Assembly: GCF_040054535.1 (NCBI RefSeq)
Contig: NC_090780.1
Span: forward strand, 17,083,501 to 17,147,500
Length of the DNA: 64,000 bases
Origin: Antennarius striatus
Taxonomy: Eukaryota; Chordata; Actinopteri; Lophiiformes; Antennariidae
Reading direction: 5' to 3'
Shown: piece by piece, positions 1 to 21,110 of the stretch
How the letters are laid out: each line of letters begins with the position of its first letter
Position numbering within the stretch: position 1 is the stretch's first letter
Made by a program: the position numbers and the translations under genes
The notes under the pieces: generated by a model
What the model was told of the DNA's origin: nothing
What the model saw: only the letters and a program-made list of their open reading frames with translations
Database searches by the model: none

Positions 1-1515
1 AAACTGGCTTTGTATTTTTACAGGTTCATCTGCTGCTCATAGATGAACTTTAGCCCAGAAGCACAGAGTGACTGTGTACATTTTGTCCTAGAAACTAACA
101 GAATTTGAGAGAGAAATTTCACACACAAGCAACTTCATGGCACAGATGGTGTTTTCTCTGAATACTGGAAGCAATCCGCACACACATTGGCCTGAGTGTT
201 AACAGACGTTATATAACATCTCCTGTTAGATATGTTATAAGTACAATAACCTTAGCAAAGGCAGACAATACCTTCTCTAATACCAACAGTATGACTGAAG
301 TTTCAGTGTTTTAATCACTTCTCTGTGATCATATAGGGTTTTCCAGGATCTAGGTTTCTAACCTCCAGGCAAGTTCTTTCCTGTTTTTAATTATTAACAC
401 CTGACAGAGCAGCAATAGTCAAGAGGTGAAATTATGAATAAAGCACAAGAAACCACTTTTTCAAATAGAGAAGCCTTTTGATTTGGACTTCACAAAGATA
501 ATCAGCAGATGTATGGCAGATTCTACTGACATAAAGGGTTATATTACACACAGGAGCAATGATAGCTGTGATGAAATTGTGGTTCTACATTGAAGAATTG
601 AAAACACCAATGAATTCATTGCTGTGATCTAAAATGACCTTCAAATGGCAGACAATGACCCACAGCAAACAAGCTGAATGAACACTTTACTTTCTCCATC
701 TGATGCTTTACAGGTTCATGAGCTTATATATTCATTCATTCATTAAATCACTCATCCATCTTCTTGTAAGATTGCAGTTTATGGGTCTGCTGGAGCGTAT
801 CATATCTGACTATGAGAGGTGGGGTACACCACATCAGTGCACCACAGGACCTCACATAGACAACTACTGTACTCACGAACACATTCACATGTGCGGACCA
901 TTTTGAGTGACCAAATCACCCGAGTTGCATGTTTTTGGAGGTGGAAGGAACCCAGAGAGAACTCAGACATGGGGAGAACAGACAAACTTTGCACTAAAAG
1001 GAATTGAACCCAGAACCTTCCTGCTGTGAGGCGACAGCAAACACCAGGGTCTCCTCTCCAGAAGCAGGGTTAGAGAAGACTGAATCCTGTACTCAGCAAA
1101 AAAAGAAGTTTAGTCAAAGGACAGTTTAAGTTGGAAAAAGTTATTTCGGGGTTTTTAAAGTGTAGAAAGAGTATAATAAATAATGAACCAAACCCGACAC
1201 TGACTTTATGTTTCACTTGAAGGTATTTACAGCTTTACAGAAAACACAAAGACAGCAATACAGAGTTTGGCAAAAGAAATTAAAGGACGTCGTTAAAAAC
1301 GAAATTTTAAATAAGCAAAGTCAAAACTTTTATGAGTCTAGTCTGAACAGAGTTCCAGATTTACTACCCTTGGGCTTTCTGAGGAATGAAACATCAATCA
1401 CGTGACTAAAAAATCAACTGATGTGAACGTCGGTCCTGTTCACCTGCTGGACGAATGATCCTGGTGACACATTAGACCATCAGTGACATTTATCACACGT
1501 CCAAATTCTTTCATT
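1..1515. other. Region downstream of mettl1, no gene seen
   Basis: No convincing exon was found on either strand. The open frames here are short and lack splice context or recognisable protein. The stretch should contain the mettl1 3'UTR, which lies on the minus strand below 1516. The only structured part is a degenerate dispersed-repeat fragment at about 873-1050. The EEF1AKMT3 neighbour expected from human synteny is not visible. Confidence 0.5.
873..1050. repeat. Degenerate copy of a fish dispersed repeat
   Basis: The stretch runs in the same order and direction as the fuller copy at 17457-17805. Both share the block 'ggaggtgg' followed by GGAA, then 'gaacccaga-cc' and 'tgtgaggcgacagc'. 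This copy is diverged and truncated at both ends. The family is common in fish genomes. I do not assign it to a named class. Confidence 0.5.
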
Positions 1516-9326
<7,811 letters not shown>

Positions 9327-10463
9327 ATCTCCACGAACTCTCCACTCCGTTATTCACCATTGACACACGTTTCTTCGTTGTGTTGTGTCGCAGCGTTTAT
9401 ACGTCATCACCAAACGTCACGGGTTGCCAAGGTGGAAGACCGACGGCTCCATTGCAGTTTGATTAGACTATTATTCCTATCGATCGATAGGTGTACGGTA
9501 AATACTTTCTACCTCCGGTGTTGACGGAAACGTGGAGGATTCTTCAGCAGACATAATTTAATACTGTATTATGAAAACGGGCAGTTTTAAAAATATGAAG
9601 TTGATTGGCTGTCAGGCTTGTTTTTTTCCCTGTACTTTTTCGAATTTTGGTGGGAAAAGAGCCATTCAAAATAAATATATTAATACTAGCTTTTTCTGAT
9701 CTTTATATTTATTAATAAGAAAGACATAAAGTACAGTATCCTAATAGTCAAACTGGAGAACCTGGAATGAAGTTGTATAAGCATGTCTGCCAATGGGCTC
9801 GGTTCTTAGAATGTAGGATGAATGTTTTTATTTATTGATATTAATAATTTTGTTTATGATGACAGTAAAAATTAGACTTGTTGTAGGGTTTTTTTCATCC
9901 ATTCTGCATGTAAGAACTATGTCACATTTGTTCTAGTGACACATTCAACTACATTCCTCAAACATCCAACACAACACAAAGTTTTACTTTGAGATCAACA
10001 GTTTTTAATACAGAATGGGAGAAGGTTTTTTAAGCAAGGTATCACTAAACTTTGAAGTGTCCGATCAATTGATGCCACTTCACAATCTAAAAGATAATCA
10101 TAACAATCATAAGAGGATTCATGCATTTTCACCATCAAAGTCTCTTTGTACCTTCATATTCAAATGATACTAAACAAACTAAATGTAATTTTTTCTTTAG
10201 AAAACAATTGATTATTTATAATTATTACACAAGTTATTAACTTGTATATGAAACTGTATTAGTGTTGTTTCACCGTAAAGGACTATTTCTGGACAAACCT
10301 CATGGACAATCAGTAAAATCATAATAAACACATAAATAAACAAACAAACAACCATTTTAACAGTTAATGGCAGTGTTAATATGGCATGTTAAAATACTTC
10401 TTTTATTATCCATAATCACTCATCTCTTTTGTCAGGGAGGATTTTTGCCTGTAGTGTCCAGTC
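9327..10463. other. mettl1 promoter and marchf9 3' region
   Basis: Spacer between two minus-strand genes. The side next to 9327 should be the mettl1 5'UTR and promoter. It is fairly CpG-rich up to about 9540, and no TATA box was identified. The part from 10463 down to at least about 10400 is marchf9 3'UTR. The remainder is AT-rich with no coding signal. CYP27B1, which lies here in human, is not seen. Confidence 0.5.
10402..10407 (-). promoter_or_regulatory. Candidate poly(A) signal of marchf9
   Basis: AATAAA on the minus strand about 57 nt beyond the marchf9 stop codon. Further minus-strand candidates lie downstream near 9828, so a longer 3'UTR is also possible. Confidence 0.4.
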
Positions 10464-13400
10464 TCATACTGTGGTCACCCTCATGACCACTTCTTGGTTG
10501 GCATGGTGAAGGTTGTTGGCTCTTAACTGGTTGAGAATGTGCAAAATAGCATAGCCACAGTGGTGGTGCAGTATAGTCCTGACATATCGACTCATCCTCT
10601 GTCCATTCTCTGTGACGGTTTGTGTAGAGTTCCTCTCAGCACGACCTTTACTGCTGGAAATTGTTGGGTCATCTAAGTCCTTGGCCTTGTCATAATTTAG
10701 CACTTTCCACTGCTGGTTCACTGCCCACCAGCGCTTGAAGATCCGGTAAACAGATGACCCTTCATGGATTATAAGGCCTGGGCATTATGGCCAAAGGTGT
10801 TGAGGTCAGGGCCAAAAAACAGGGAAACATTTGTTTAATCAAGACATATTAAAATGTAGAGAAACACAAATTTAATAGTATGTATATTTAAAGATTAAAT
10901 ATGTTTGACAGAATTGGAAAAAATGTCTTATTCTGAAATGCCTTAGCTGTCATTGTCAGCATGTTATCAGTGCCTACAAACACTTCACAGAATTTCTAGC
11001 ACGACTACATCCTATTAGTCTTGTTAATAATGTGAGCAGACGATGTGTTAATTGGAAACCAAATTGGCAACTCTTTACTTTCAGGTTCTACGACTTTTTA
11101 ATGATTTCTAAGGTAATTTCAAGGAAAAACTTGATAATTTGGTAGTAATTACGGGAAAAGAGACACTTCTTTGAAATAACACATCTCTTTGACCCCAGTC
11201 ATCCAGATAGAGGGGACAAATAACCATTAACACAATTGAAACTCATTAAGTCACCTGTGCTGCATGTGTTTGGGCTGTGGAGGGAAGAATCCAGGCAGCT
11301 TAAATGTTGACTCCACATAAAATAAAGATGTTTCTTGTGCCTTGGAATTATTTAGGTGATGCATAAATATATCCTTAAACACTGTCTATATATGAGTAAT
11401 ACATTACACCGCATTGCCTGTTACTTTTAGAGCATTATTGAGTAATCATGGACATGCTACATTCAATCTGTTGAGAAATGACACAACACAGCATCTTGAG
11501 TATTTTACCTATACAAACTATGTCCATGAAGCCATACATGCCGTAGCATATCTGGAAGAGGAGGTCCTGACGCTGCCATTTGGCTGAAGGACTGAGAGAG
11601 GACCACACCAACCAGGAGACGCTGGCAACGAGGAACATGAAGCCCAGGATAATGGCCGCAATCTGCACCCTCTCAATGACAGTTAGCGATATAGCCTGCC
11701 ACTAGAACAGAGTGAGACGCAAAAGAAGCGTAAAAATCTTATTAAAATTTTTTCAATCAACTTTAAAAGCTTCTTGATTATGTGACTTTATTAGTCCAGG
11801 GTTTGTAAGTTTACGACACACTGGGTTGTTTCATAAACGTCTGCCTGTAAGGAGCGCCTCAATACAGTACAAATAGTCCCTTTCATCATTTAACCAGGGT
11901 TTTAAAGGAATTATTCCTGCTGTCGAATTGAGAACAGTCAGTAATGAACTTCAGCACTCTGCTCTATGCTTTATTCATCTGCTGTATCTAAATCTTCAAT
12001 CTGTAATTTGACTCTTAAATCTAACAAGTGAAAGATTCATCCTCAGATTTTAAGGGAATATGTTTAAATATGACCAATGAAGCAGCAATTGCTTAAGAGG
12101 AGTGAAGTTAGTCTGTAAGAATAGATTTAAAATGTTGAGCATTACACATTTATATTAAACTAATTACTAAAGAAATAACTAAAATCATGTCACGTTCTAT
12201 ATTTTTGTAAAAAAATATTTTATCTTTCAGACATGGAATGACTCCATTTCTTCCAAATATTCCATCTATTGTGATCAAAGCCAGAAAAATGTTTTGATAC
12301 CGTCTGTTCATTTACTACAACGTGCTACACACTTCATTCTAAAATCATTTTTCAACACTTGAAGTGAGCAGTGTCTAATAAATGTGTTCTTGGCAGCTTC
12401 ACATAGGTCCTCATCCATTCATTCACTTGTCCATAAAAAACAGCCTCCTATAAATTTAGACTGGTAAATCTGCCGACAGGACCTGGCAAAGTAGTCTTGG
12501 CTTTCTGCATACTGTCGAGACTTATACCCACATATGTTTCAGACCACAGTGCTCTACCTGTAGTGGGTTTTTTGTGCTGATGGCGAGGACCTGGTACTTG
12601 AAGTAGCAGAGTTCACAGCTCCAGGATCCTCTTTCACTGATCCAGCGGATGAGACAGGCCTGGTGGGTGCAGCGCACCGAGCCGTCACAGCGACAGGGGC
12701 TCAACAGCTCTCCCTGCAGGACATAAGAAGCAGCTGCATGTTGAAACATGCTGCACCTGTTCGAAGATTTGTTTTGATCAAAATGACAGATTACACATTC
12801 TTTTTATCATAAATATCCCAATTTGAGGTAAACTGTTATTTACTTTTGTGTCTGTAGCAGAATCTTCTATTTTGAAGTTAGTCTGGAAAAATAAGAAGAA
12901 TTGATTGAAGAAAGGAGAAGAAGATGAACCCAGTGAACCCAGTTATTTTATTAGTACATTGTTTCATTTCCTGACAGATGATGTGCAAATTCTTTCTCCA
13001 GTGTTCATGAGTGACATTTCAAGTGAGAGAAAGTGAATGAGGCAAAAGATAACTGTTTACCACACATAACATGTGACAATTTATTAATAAATCTGTCAGA
13101 CAGCCTTTGACTCATAGATTCTTCAGGGAGATTGTGATTGATGGGTATCGCCAACAGCAACATGAATACTATATTGGAGTCAGGACCCCATTGGTGTTGA
13201 TGGTGGCTGATGACTCTGCTCGGATTGCTGAGGCTAATGAAATGGTGATCTTTGTGATTCTGTGAAGACTGGGCAGTGATGGGGATATGAATGATGTGCA
13301 TAAGAGCAACATGACATGAACTACAGAAATACAAGAAAAATCTATAAGAATCAACAAGATGGTAAGCTGCAAATTAATGTGCATCTCTATGCAATTAGGT

Positions 13401-15458
13401 AGACAACGATGCTAATGGCTAACAAAAACCACCTCAGATACAAGGTAAAACAGAATTAGGATTGAGCACCAGTATGACAGGTGAGTGAGATTAAGTTATT
13501 TTAAAGCATAAAATAAATACGATAAACTGCAAAAGGTGAAAGGGTGTGGTGTAACTACCTTTCAGTTAACTTTCACTCCAACTTCATCGACTCCTATGGT
13601 TTTATCTTATTCTTAGATTGTCGCTTGTACGTTTTTTTTTGTGGTATTATCATTTATCTCTGAAAGTAAAACTTTTCAACAATGTCTTGCTTGTTGTACA
13701 ATACTAAATTTAAGAACTTACTTCTTTCAATTTCACTATCACTGATAAGAAAGAAGTGTTGGGTGTTGAATTTTCTCTTCAGTAGTGAATATAGCTGTAG
13801 GATTTCGTATCACGACTCATTCCAGTTCTGCCTTTGCAGTTCTTTCGTGGCAGTAATGAAAATTTTTTACTTGGCTATAGCTCACTTGTAACATCTCAGT
13901 CTAGCTGAACATCTGAAATGAGTTCTTTTGAGCCATCAGCCGCTCCAGTCTTGTCACACTCACAGAAAAAACTGGAGTCAATGCAGGCCAGAATTCTTGG
14001 GAAAAAGGTTTTGGCAGTTGTTCTGCTCTATTATAGCACAGGAGGATGTATTATCAAACAAATCTCATTATCCTGATGTTATTTCAGGGATATGTCATTA
14101 TGTGTTGCCATGATATAAAATTTGGTGGTCGATATTTTGACTCCTGTGTATCCAGTAAAATAGTAAGTAGGCTTCATAACCTGAGGTGTAGCCAATCAAA
14201 AAAAGTAATCAAACTGTAACACAGGCAGATATAGACAGAACACTTGTTCTGATCCAACATTATCTGTCCTTGAACGCCTTCATCGGAATCAAGTTTGCTT
14301 CTCTTGTGTCACTTTCCTGTAGGGTCGGATGAACTCACAGGACATCTGGCGCAGGGTTGTTGTAACAATCCCTCAGGCCTTCTGACTGACAACTTTTTCA
14401 CACATCTTGCTTCATTTAATTAAAAAGTTGGGTGCTTCAGGTAAAACTAAAAATGTGTGAGTCCTCTAGCAAAGTCTGTCTTACATAAACATTTCCTTAT
14501 CACTTGCTGTGCTTCTATTCCTCTGTCCTGAAGTTTAAGTTGTATTTTGTGGGACAAACCATGGAAGGTTTGATGTCTATTAATAATTTGAAGAGTTCCT
14601 CAGCAAGTTATTAAAAGTGTACTGCCTCCATCACTCAAAGCAAGTATGAATGTCTTGCGTTGAGGAAAAATTCGGAGACTTTTCTTGATTGTTTTTTCCT
14701 GAATAATATAACGTTGTCCATCCAATCCTGAAAATTACTGCAAGGACCAGACACGTTTATATTGTCAATAAGATTTCTCCATCCTGTTGTTAACTGAAGA
14801 CCTTCAGCTTCCCACTGCTATTTCCAGATCCAATATTAAAATTGGCTATTTTAAAATTCTCAGTCATCCTTGGTTTTGCTTTGATTTCGTTTCTGCATTT
14901 TGGAGTAAAGAAATGCTCTGAACTTGAGTTCAAGTAGAAGTTGCGGACATCCTGGTGACCTACTTATCCAGACTTCCTACAGCTGAGCACCACGTGGTCC
15001 CTGAACAACATCTGTGCTCCATAGGATCCAAAACGTCCCAGGAACCTGAACTCATGTCCATCAGAACCGATTAGCGACTATCTTAGAGAAAGCACCTGGG
15101 ACTGGAATGGACCCCTGTGATGTGTTACCTTCTCTGGTCCCTGGAAGCAGATCCGGCACTGCGGTGATCGCATCCCGCTCTCCGAGAGACTCGGGATGGA
15201 AGCGGTGTCCAGCCCCTCTTTCTTGGGTTCGGTTCTGTCTTCATTGTCCTCCAGCGCCAGACTGCGTGGTCGTGGGTCAGAGCCGTAATACTCTTCATCA
15301 TCATCCCGGTGAGAGCAGCTCAATGGCCAGCCACAGCCCCCTATGGCGAGCCCCCGCATCCGTGCGTCCGTGTCCGTGTTAGTCCTGCTTAATCCTGAGC
15401 GCATCAGCATCAACACTTTGAGTTCATTGAAAAAAATCCCGACCTGACGCTTAACCAT
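10464..15458 (-). CDS. marchf9: E3 ubiquitin ligase MARCHF9 (membrane-associated RING-CH), complete
   Basis: Membrane-bound E3 ligase that ubiquitinates surface receptors and steers them to lysosomes from the Golgi/endosome system. Coding exons are 15129-15458, 12558-12713, 11509-11701 and 10464-10777. All introns are GT-AG, giving 330 residues. The C4HC3 RING-CH is complete: C101, C104, C117, C119, H127, C130, C143 and C146, split between exons 1 and 2. Two hydrophobic segments follow, around residues 174-197 ([16 protein letters not shown]) and 210-233. The protein ends in VVMRVTTV, a PDZ-binding-type tail as in human MARCHF9. The N-terminus [16 protein letters not shown] aligns with the human start and fixes the initiation codon. 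The acidic [12 protein letters not shown] stretch is family-typical. MARCHF4 and MARCHF11 are relatives, but the neighbours (CDK4, METTL1) and the N-terminus favour MARCHF9. Confidence 0.95.
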
Positions 15459-17456
15459 CCTTCAGCGGCTTTAAACAAACACCCTGCGCGATTGTTATTA
15501 TGATCATTATTTATTATTGTTTCAATTGTGATTATTATTAATATTATGGTGGATGTGAACCATTTGGATCGAGTAAAAAGTTCACAGTCTATTAAAATAT
15601 AAATCTCGGTCAAAAAAAAGCGTAGAAAAAAACCATGATAGGCTCTTAGATCAGCCCGTAGCTCTTTGCATATCCTGTTGTTATAGCATGTGCGCCGCCA
15701 TTCAGCCAATAGGGAAGGGATATTTTTCAGGCATGTATGCGCTTTCTTCTGGGATTCAATGGTGGCTGAACGCTACAGACAATGAGGTACCGAAATTAAA
15801 GTTAGAGGGGCCCAACAGCATCCACATCTCGGTCCTGTGTGTGTGTGTGTTTTTATTTTTATTTTTTATTATTATCCGAGGCTGGAGCCATTAAACAGAA
15901 CGCTGAAGTCTTTTCCTCCGTGGATGGAGGAGCAGAGGAGATGCTGCGTGGAGCTGAGATCAAATTATACTCATCACCAAGTTAAAGAGGATTTATAGGG
16001 GAGTTTGTCGTTGTGTGAGAAATCAGCGTGGATCCTTTGTTGTCTGACGATGGCATCCATCAGAATCACCACTTTGCTCTCCTTCTTCTTCGATGCGTCC
16101 TTTTTGTTGCTGTTGTCTCGTTGTCGTTTCCTTCCTTTCTGCAAAGTTGTGTTCTAACAGTTGCCATCCGGTAACATTGCGCGTCACAGATGAACTTGAA
16201 GGGAATAAAATGTGAATTGGTGAGTGGATTGAACTGAGCGGACCGCGTCGGTTCTGCGCGCCACAGACCGGGAGAGGATGATGGATGTAGATTCCTGTAC
16301 CAACAAAATGAGCCCGCTGCGGAATGGAACTGGTCCACCACCACCACAACACCTTCATCAAGTTAAATCAGTTCCTGAGTGGATGGATAAAAGGGCCTCC
16401 AGGCATCAGAGTCAGAACTTTAACATCATCGTCCCTGTGATGCTGAGAAGATCCGGTCATAACACAGCGTGTGGCTGCTGAGGATGGCCAGCACAGGTAC
16501 TGATGCTCAGGGGACCTGACCACATGTTTGTATGGTTATGCTTACTTGTTTAAAATATTTATGTTGTGAAAGAAAAATCAAGAATATCAAATCTTGTGTT
16601 GAAAAAGCATGTAGTTTTTGGGGATCTGTTGTCTTGTGAATGACTTGTTCGAGTACAACTCTACAACCAATGAGGCAGCAAAGAATTTTGTCTGGAGGTG
16701 ATAAAATCAAATGAATAATAGGGATCCAGATGAGCTCATCCAGTATTCATTCACTGACCTAGTTTTTTTCATCTTGAGGTGTTTTTTGTTGTTGTCAGAA
16801 TCATATGAAGATTTGTGGTTATTCTAAGTCTTTTTGCTAAGTTCTCAAGACAGCTGGTCCTTTGATATTTATTTTGTCTATTTCTGAAATGCAGGATGAT
16901 GATGATCTCATGGGGTTATAAAGTAATGCCATTTCATATTCATATGTATTTAACAACAAAACTGGTGAGTGGTTATAAAGGCACTACTTGTCAAAGCAGT
17001 CCCATAAAATCTAAGAACGCAGAAACAAGTCTGCAAAGCAATGAGCAGAAATATATGAGATGTTATGGAGTTTAAGATTGAATTTGGTGGAGAGCGTGAT
17101 CGATTACTGTAATGCTGTTCAGCATCTGCAGAGATGTTCAAAACCTCAGAGAGCAGATGATGTGTGTTAGACTTTCTACTGGTAAAGAAAAGAGTCTCAT
17201 GAATTCAGTTAAGCACGGGGCTTACCAGGGACTTTGCAGACTGGAAAATTTAGGAAATGGAAGGCTATAAAGGCTGAGTGTGAATACTGATGAGAGGAAC
17301 GAGCAGCTTATAGTGTGTCACCATCTACAATATATGATAGTGTAGAGGAGCCCAAATATCATTACAGAGCCAGGCACATTTTTATCACGCACATCAACTG
17401 AGTGAATAAAGTACCTGTAAGATATCCTGAGAAAAAAACACATTACACATAATAAT

Positions 17457-17805
17457 ATTCATTCATTCATTTTCTGCCGCTTAATCCGCCGTAGTGGGTC
17501 AAGGGGAGCTGGAACCTATTTCGGTGGGCATAGTGCGTGAGGCGGGGGACACTCTGGGCACGACGCCAGTGCACCGCGGAGCCACACACAAAGACAGACA
17601 ACCATGCACACACACACTCACACCTACGGGCAATTTGGGACCTGCCAATTAATCTGAAGCATATGTTTTTAGAGGTGGGAGGAAGCTGGAGAACCCACAC
17701 AGACACGGGTAGAACATGCAAACTCCGTACAGAGTGGGACTCATACCCAGAACCGCCGTGTTGTGAGGCGACAGCGCTACCCACTGCGCCACTGTGCCGC
17801 CCCAC
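17457..17805 (-). repeat. Fish dispersed repeat with (ATTC) tail
   Basis: On the minus strand it begins with the characteristic 'ggcggcacagtggcgcagtg' and continues through 'ttctgggtatgagtccc' to end in (ATTC)n-like sequence at 17457-17470. This unit occurs many times in fish genomes. Partial copies are seen at 873-1050 and, as a related variant, at about 34480-34700. The open frames over it are not genes. Confidence 0.7.
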
Positions 17806-19728
17806 AATAATGTTAGATTAATAAAAAGAGTCTTTGTTCTGGTTCCTGTCATCATGACTTTCATATTTTGCACTGAGAAAAAAATTCTCCTCGATTCTGA
17901 CAACAACAAAAATTCTAAAAACTATGGCAGCCTAGTCAGACAGATGTTTCTGTAATGCTGACACTAATCAGAATTTGCAAATCAAAACTGTGAGGTGATG
18001 AGATGTTTGAGGCATGTGATGATGCAACCCTCTAAAAACTGCCCTTGTTTGTTTTACTCTATAAATTACCCTGAGACAAATCTCTGGCCAAACTCCAGAA
18101 GTAAAATCAATGATGTCTTATGAGCTTATTGACAAAAAACACACATATATCAAGAAATGAAAGGACGTAAATGAAAGCGACTCCGTTGTTCATTTTGAAT
18201 ATTAAATTAATCACGCTGTTTACTGTCAGCAATGTCATGTTTCAAACGTTATTCATCATCGGGGAGATAAATTATATTTGTCTGTTTGCGACAGAGAGTT
18301 TATTGGCTGATAATTTCCATTATCTTGATGATAATGATCATCACTGTCATTTCATTCTTTCTCTTTCAGATCATTGGTATTTAGAGAATCAATGACTTAT
18401 TTAAGACTTTTCTTCAAAACCATGGACAAACCAACATTCTAATTTCTGACCACATTGTGTATTCTGGTAGCTCTGACTTACTTCCCGTCCAGCATGAAAT
18501 AAACAGTAAACGCACTTAAAGGCTGTTTTCCAAATGGACTGGTTGCACAGGACACCTGGACAGAACCACTGTAACAGACAATTAGTGTTTTATTTACCGA
18601 CAACAGCAAAAAAATCGTTCATTTTTATCTCTCTGCTGTTTTCAAAGCAATAAACAAATAAGGATCAACAAATGAACCAAAATCCTACCACTATTGGGTC
18701 AATCCGGTGAAAGAAATGTCTTCATCGCAGAGTTTTCTCTGCTTTTGTTTGAAAGTTGGTGATAAACTCAGCGACTCCTGGCAGCTGAGGCTGAAGAGTG
18801 GATTGTCGTCACACAGGATTACATCTGGAGGCTGTCCCAGTCCACCAGGAGGAGGATTACCGCTGGAATCAATGCTAATGGAAGATAGACTAATGAGTGC
18901 ATAAAAATCTATAGCTGGAAGAACGTTTGTAACATCTCATTATGTATAAGAATATTGTTATAATATAACATAAATAATCATGTTATATAATCATGTTTTT
19001 AACATTACACAAAATGTTTCCATCACTGACACAAGTCTCAAAATAATTCAAATTAGCATCAGTCAGATGAGCACGCATTGGTAAATCAGATGTTTAAGCT
19101 CTGTACCAATCTACTGTAGATAGACTTATTTAAAATATAAAGTAACACTATGGCATGACGTTAACTGTGGCTGACTCAAAGTCATATTCAGCTCAATCAG
19201 TACCATCTAGATAATCCACAGAGTTGGGGATGAAGTTCAGTCAGTTCGTAAGTTTTTAGTGTCCAGAATCCTAACCCCTGGTCATCCGGAAGATTTAGGT
19301 CATGGAGAATTTGTTAAGATTCCTTAGGAAAACCTTCAGTAGATGGTGTCAGGATTTGCATCACATTTGCTGCAGTTCATATCAGCAAAAGGAAAAGAAC
19401 TAAGAAAATGAAGAACTTTGAGCTCTACACATTTTGTTTAACGTTTGAAATAACTCGAAAATGTCTTGTATTGCAAAGTTGATGTTTCTTTAAAATATAA
19501 AAGAGTTTTTGTTGATTTTCTCCTGCCTGCTTGTCAATAAAGACATTCAGACCATCACTAAGGGTGAAGGACTTGTTATTTTCCTGAGATTCCAACTTTG
19601 AGTGGTTTGTCATTATGAAAGAAGTCTTGGGTCCAGTGAATGGTGGTTTCCGGTCAGTGCAGCAGACACACAAGGCTTTTCCTCGGGCTCTGGTTTATGG
19701 ATTATTATGGGATGTTGTCTTCTGAATT

Positions 19729-19980
19729 GATTTATGATGAGATTTTTTTTTTTTTTTTTTAGCTCCGCCTCCTGAAAGAGTCGCTGGACGCAACAGGAAG
19801 AGACAACATCAGAAAGAAGGAACACCAGAGGAGTGACCAGAGTCACACCGACCGGCCTCCCCGCATCAGATCCACACCGCCGGGGATTCGAACCCTGGAC
19901 CGCACCTTGGACCTTCCCCTGGTGACCCGTGTGTCGGAGTTCTACGTGGCAGACGGTCGAGCATGTCCGAGTCATAAATC
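19729..19980 (-). repeat. SINE-like or small transposon unit
   Basis: Read on the minus strand, this block carries an RNA polymerase III B-box-like 'gggttcgaatcc' near 19890 and ends in about 20 A residues (19743-19762 as T on the plus strand). It is also bounded by an exact 9-bp inverted repeat (19729-19737 and 19972-19980). No clear A box was found, so the class is uncertain: a decayed SINE or a small non-autonomous DNA element. Confidence 0.35.
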
Positions 19981-20100
19981 TGCAGTGATCGTACCTGCTG
20001 CAGCCGAACCAGGCGAGGTTAGACCCGGTATTATGTTTCTATTATTAAACATAAATTGAACTAATCGATCTCCGCGTTATTCATGCATTAGACATTTACG

Positions 20101-20365
20101 TAACGCGGCACAGATGTGGAAGCGGGAAGTTGCTGGCGGAGATTGATCCGCCTCATCGGCCACCGTCACTACTTTGTTTGACCGTGTTCCCCCCACCGCC
20201 ACGTCGGTGATCGGCTCTGCGAGGTGGGAAAAGTCGCTGTGAGCGGTTGTTGCGTGACTTTCTCAAAGTTTACCCAACAAAGGAGCGCTACGGACGGGCA
20301 CCACGTGTCGGGACTGGGGCTCCGTGTCCCCGGCCTGTGTCTCTCTGCCTCCGCCCACCGGCCTG
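20101..20365 (+). promoter_or_regulatory. cdk4: Candidate cdk4 promoter and non-coding first exon
   Basis: A local GC- and CpG-rich island in otherwise AT-rich sequence, about 4.1 kb upstream of the cdk4 ATG. It contains GCGGGAA at 20122-20128, an E2F-type core that would fit a G1/S gene. Possible splice donors follow, for example the gcgag/gtggg boundary near 20224. Human CDK4 also has a non-coding first exon. The assignment is inferred from position and base composition only. Confidence 0.4.
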
Positions 20366-20724
20366 CAGGCTGGACTCCACTCTATCAAGTGGATTGATCA
20401 GTGGAAAGAGAGCTGATTGGTGATCCGTGGGATCTTTCTGATCCATATGTCACCTGTGTTCAGTCTGTCCTCCAGCTGTTGTCTAAGGGGACCAGGCATG
20501 GAGTGTGATCCCTGGAGGATGATGGTGTGTTTGCGTGTCTGCATCATGGACACACATTTCCCCTCACATCTAACACAGTATGTTGTAAAAAACATCACAG
20601 TCTTATGATCTTTACCTTCTTTTTGGGTTTTTTTTCCATGTTAAACCTGGTTTCGTATCAATCAAGCTACTAGTAGCTTCCTCAGTTAGCTGTGTGAACA
20701 TCTGATGTTTTTTTTTTTTAAATT

Positions 20725-21110
20725 AACCGTATATACTGGTTTGATCCCCAAAGGGAAATTAAGAGCACACTCTAGTTAGTAAATTCTGCAAACGCATGCA
20801 TATATGTTAGTGTGTACAGGCCCCTGTAACACACACAAACACACACAAGGGGGCCTGTGCACATGCAGGGGGAGGTAGAGTGGTGGGCAACCCCTTTGTG
20901 GAGTGTACCAAATGAGCAACTTGTGAAGAGGGACAGCGCCTTGCTCAAGGGCGCCTCGGCAGTGCTCTGGAGGTGAGCTGACACCTCCCACTTTTAGCTC
21001 ACACTCTGGTGATTTTTTTGGGCGGGAGCGGGAATCGAACTGCCGATCTGAGGAACATAGAGCGGTCAGTACAGCGGGTCGCCCAATCACTGAGCCACTG
21101 CCCCTCCCAG
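20725..21110. repeat. Fish dispersed repeat ('ccccaaagggaaatt' type)
   Basis: The block starts with 'gatccccaaagggaaatt' and ends with 'cgaactgccgatctgagg' and 'cactgagccactgcccc', phrases that recur in fish repeats. It overlaps open frames on the minus strand that are not genes. If the cdk4 first exon lies near 20.2 kb, this repeat is in cdk4 intron 1. A short fragment of similar start sequence occurs near 57255. Confidence 0.5.

Larger units (their letters stand above)
15459..20100. other. marchf9 promoter side and spacer toward cdk4
   Basis: Head-to-head spacer between marchf9 (-) and cdk4 (+). The marchf9 5'UTR and promoter probably lie in 15459-16500, which has scattered CpG-rich patches. 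No further coding exon was supported. Recognised contents are the dispersed repeat at 17457-17805 and a poly(T)-containing, SINE-like unit at 19729-19980. The rest is AT-rich without clear structure. Confidence 0.45.

Noticed and set aside
15410-15709. 99-codon minus-strand open frame next to marchf9 exon 1
   Set aside because: The frame differs from MARCHF9, and the sequence is low-complexity Ile/Asn from AT-rich DNA.
17467-17909. Open frames of 86-112 codons on both strands
   Set aside because: They lie over a dispersed repeat found many times in fish genomes.
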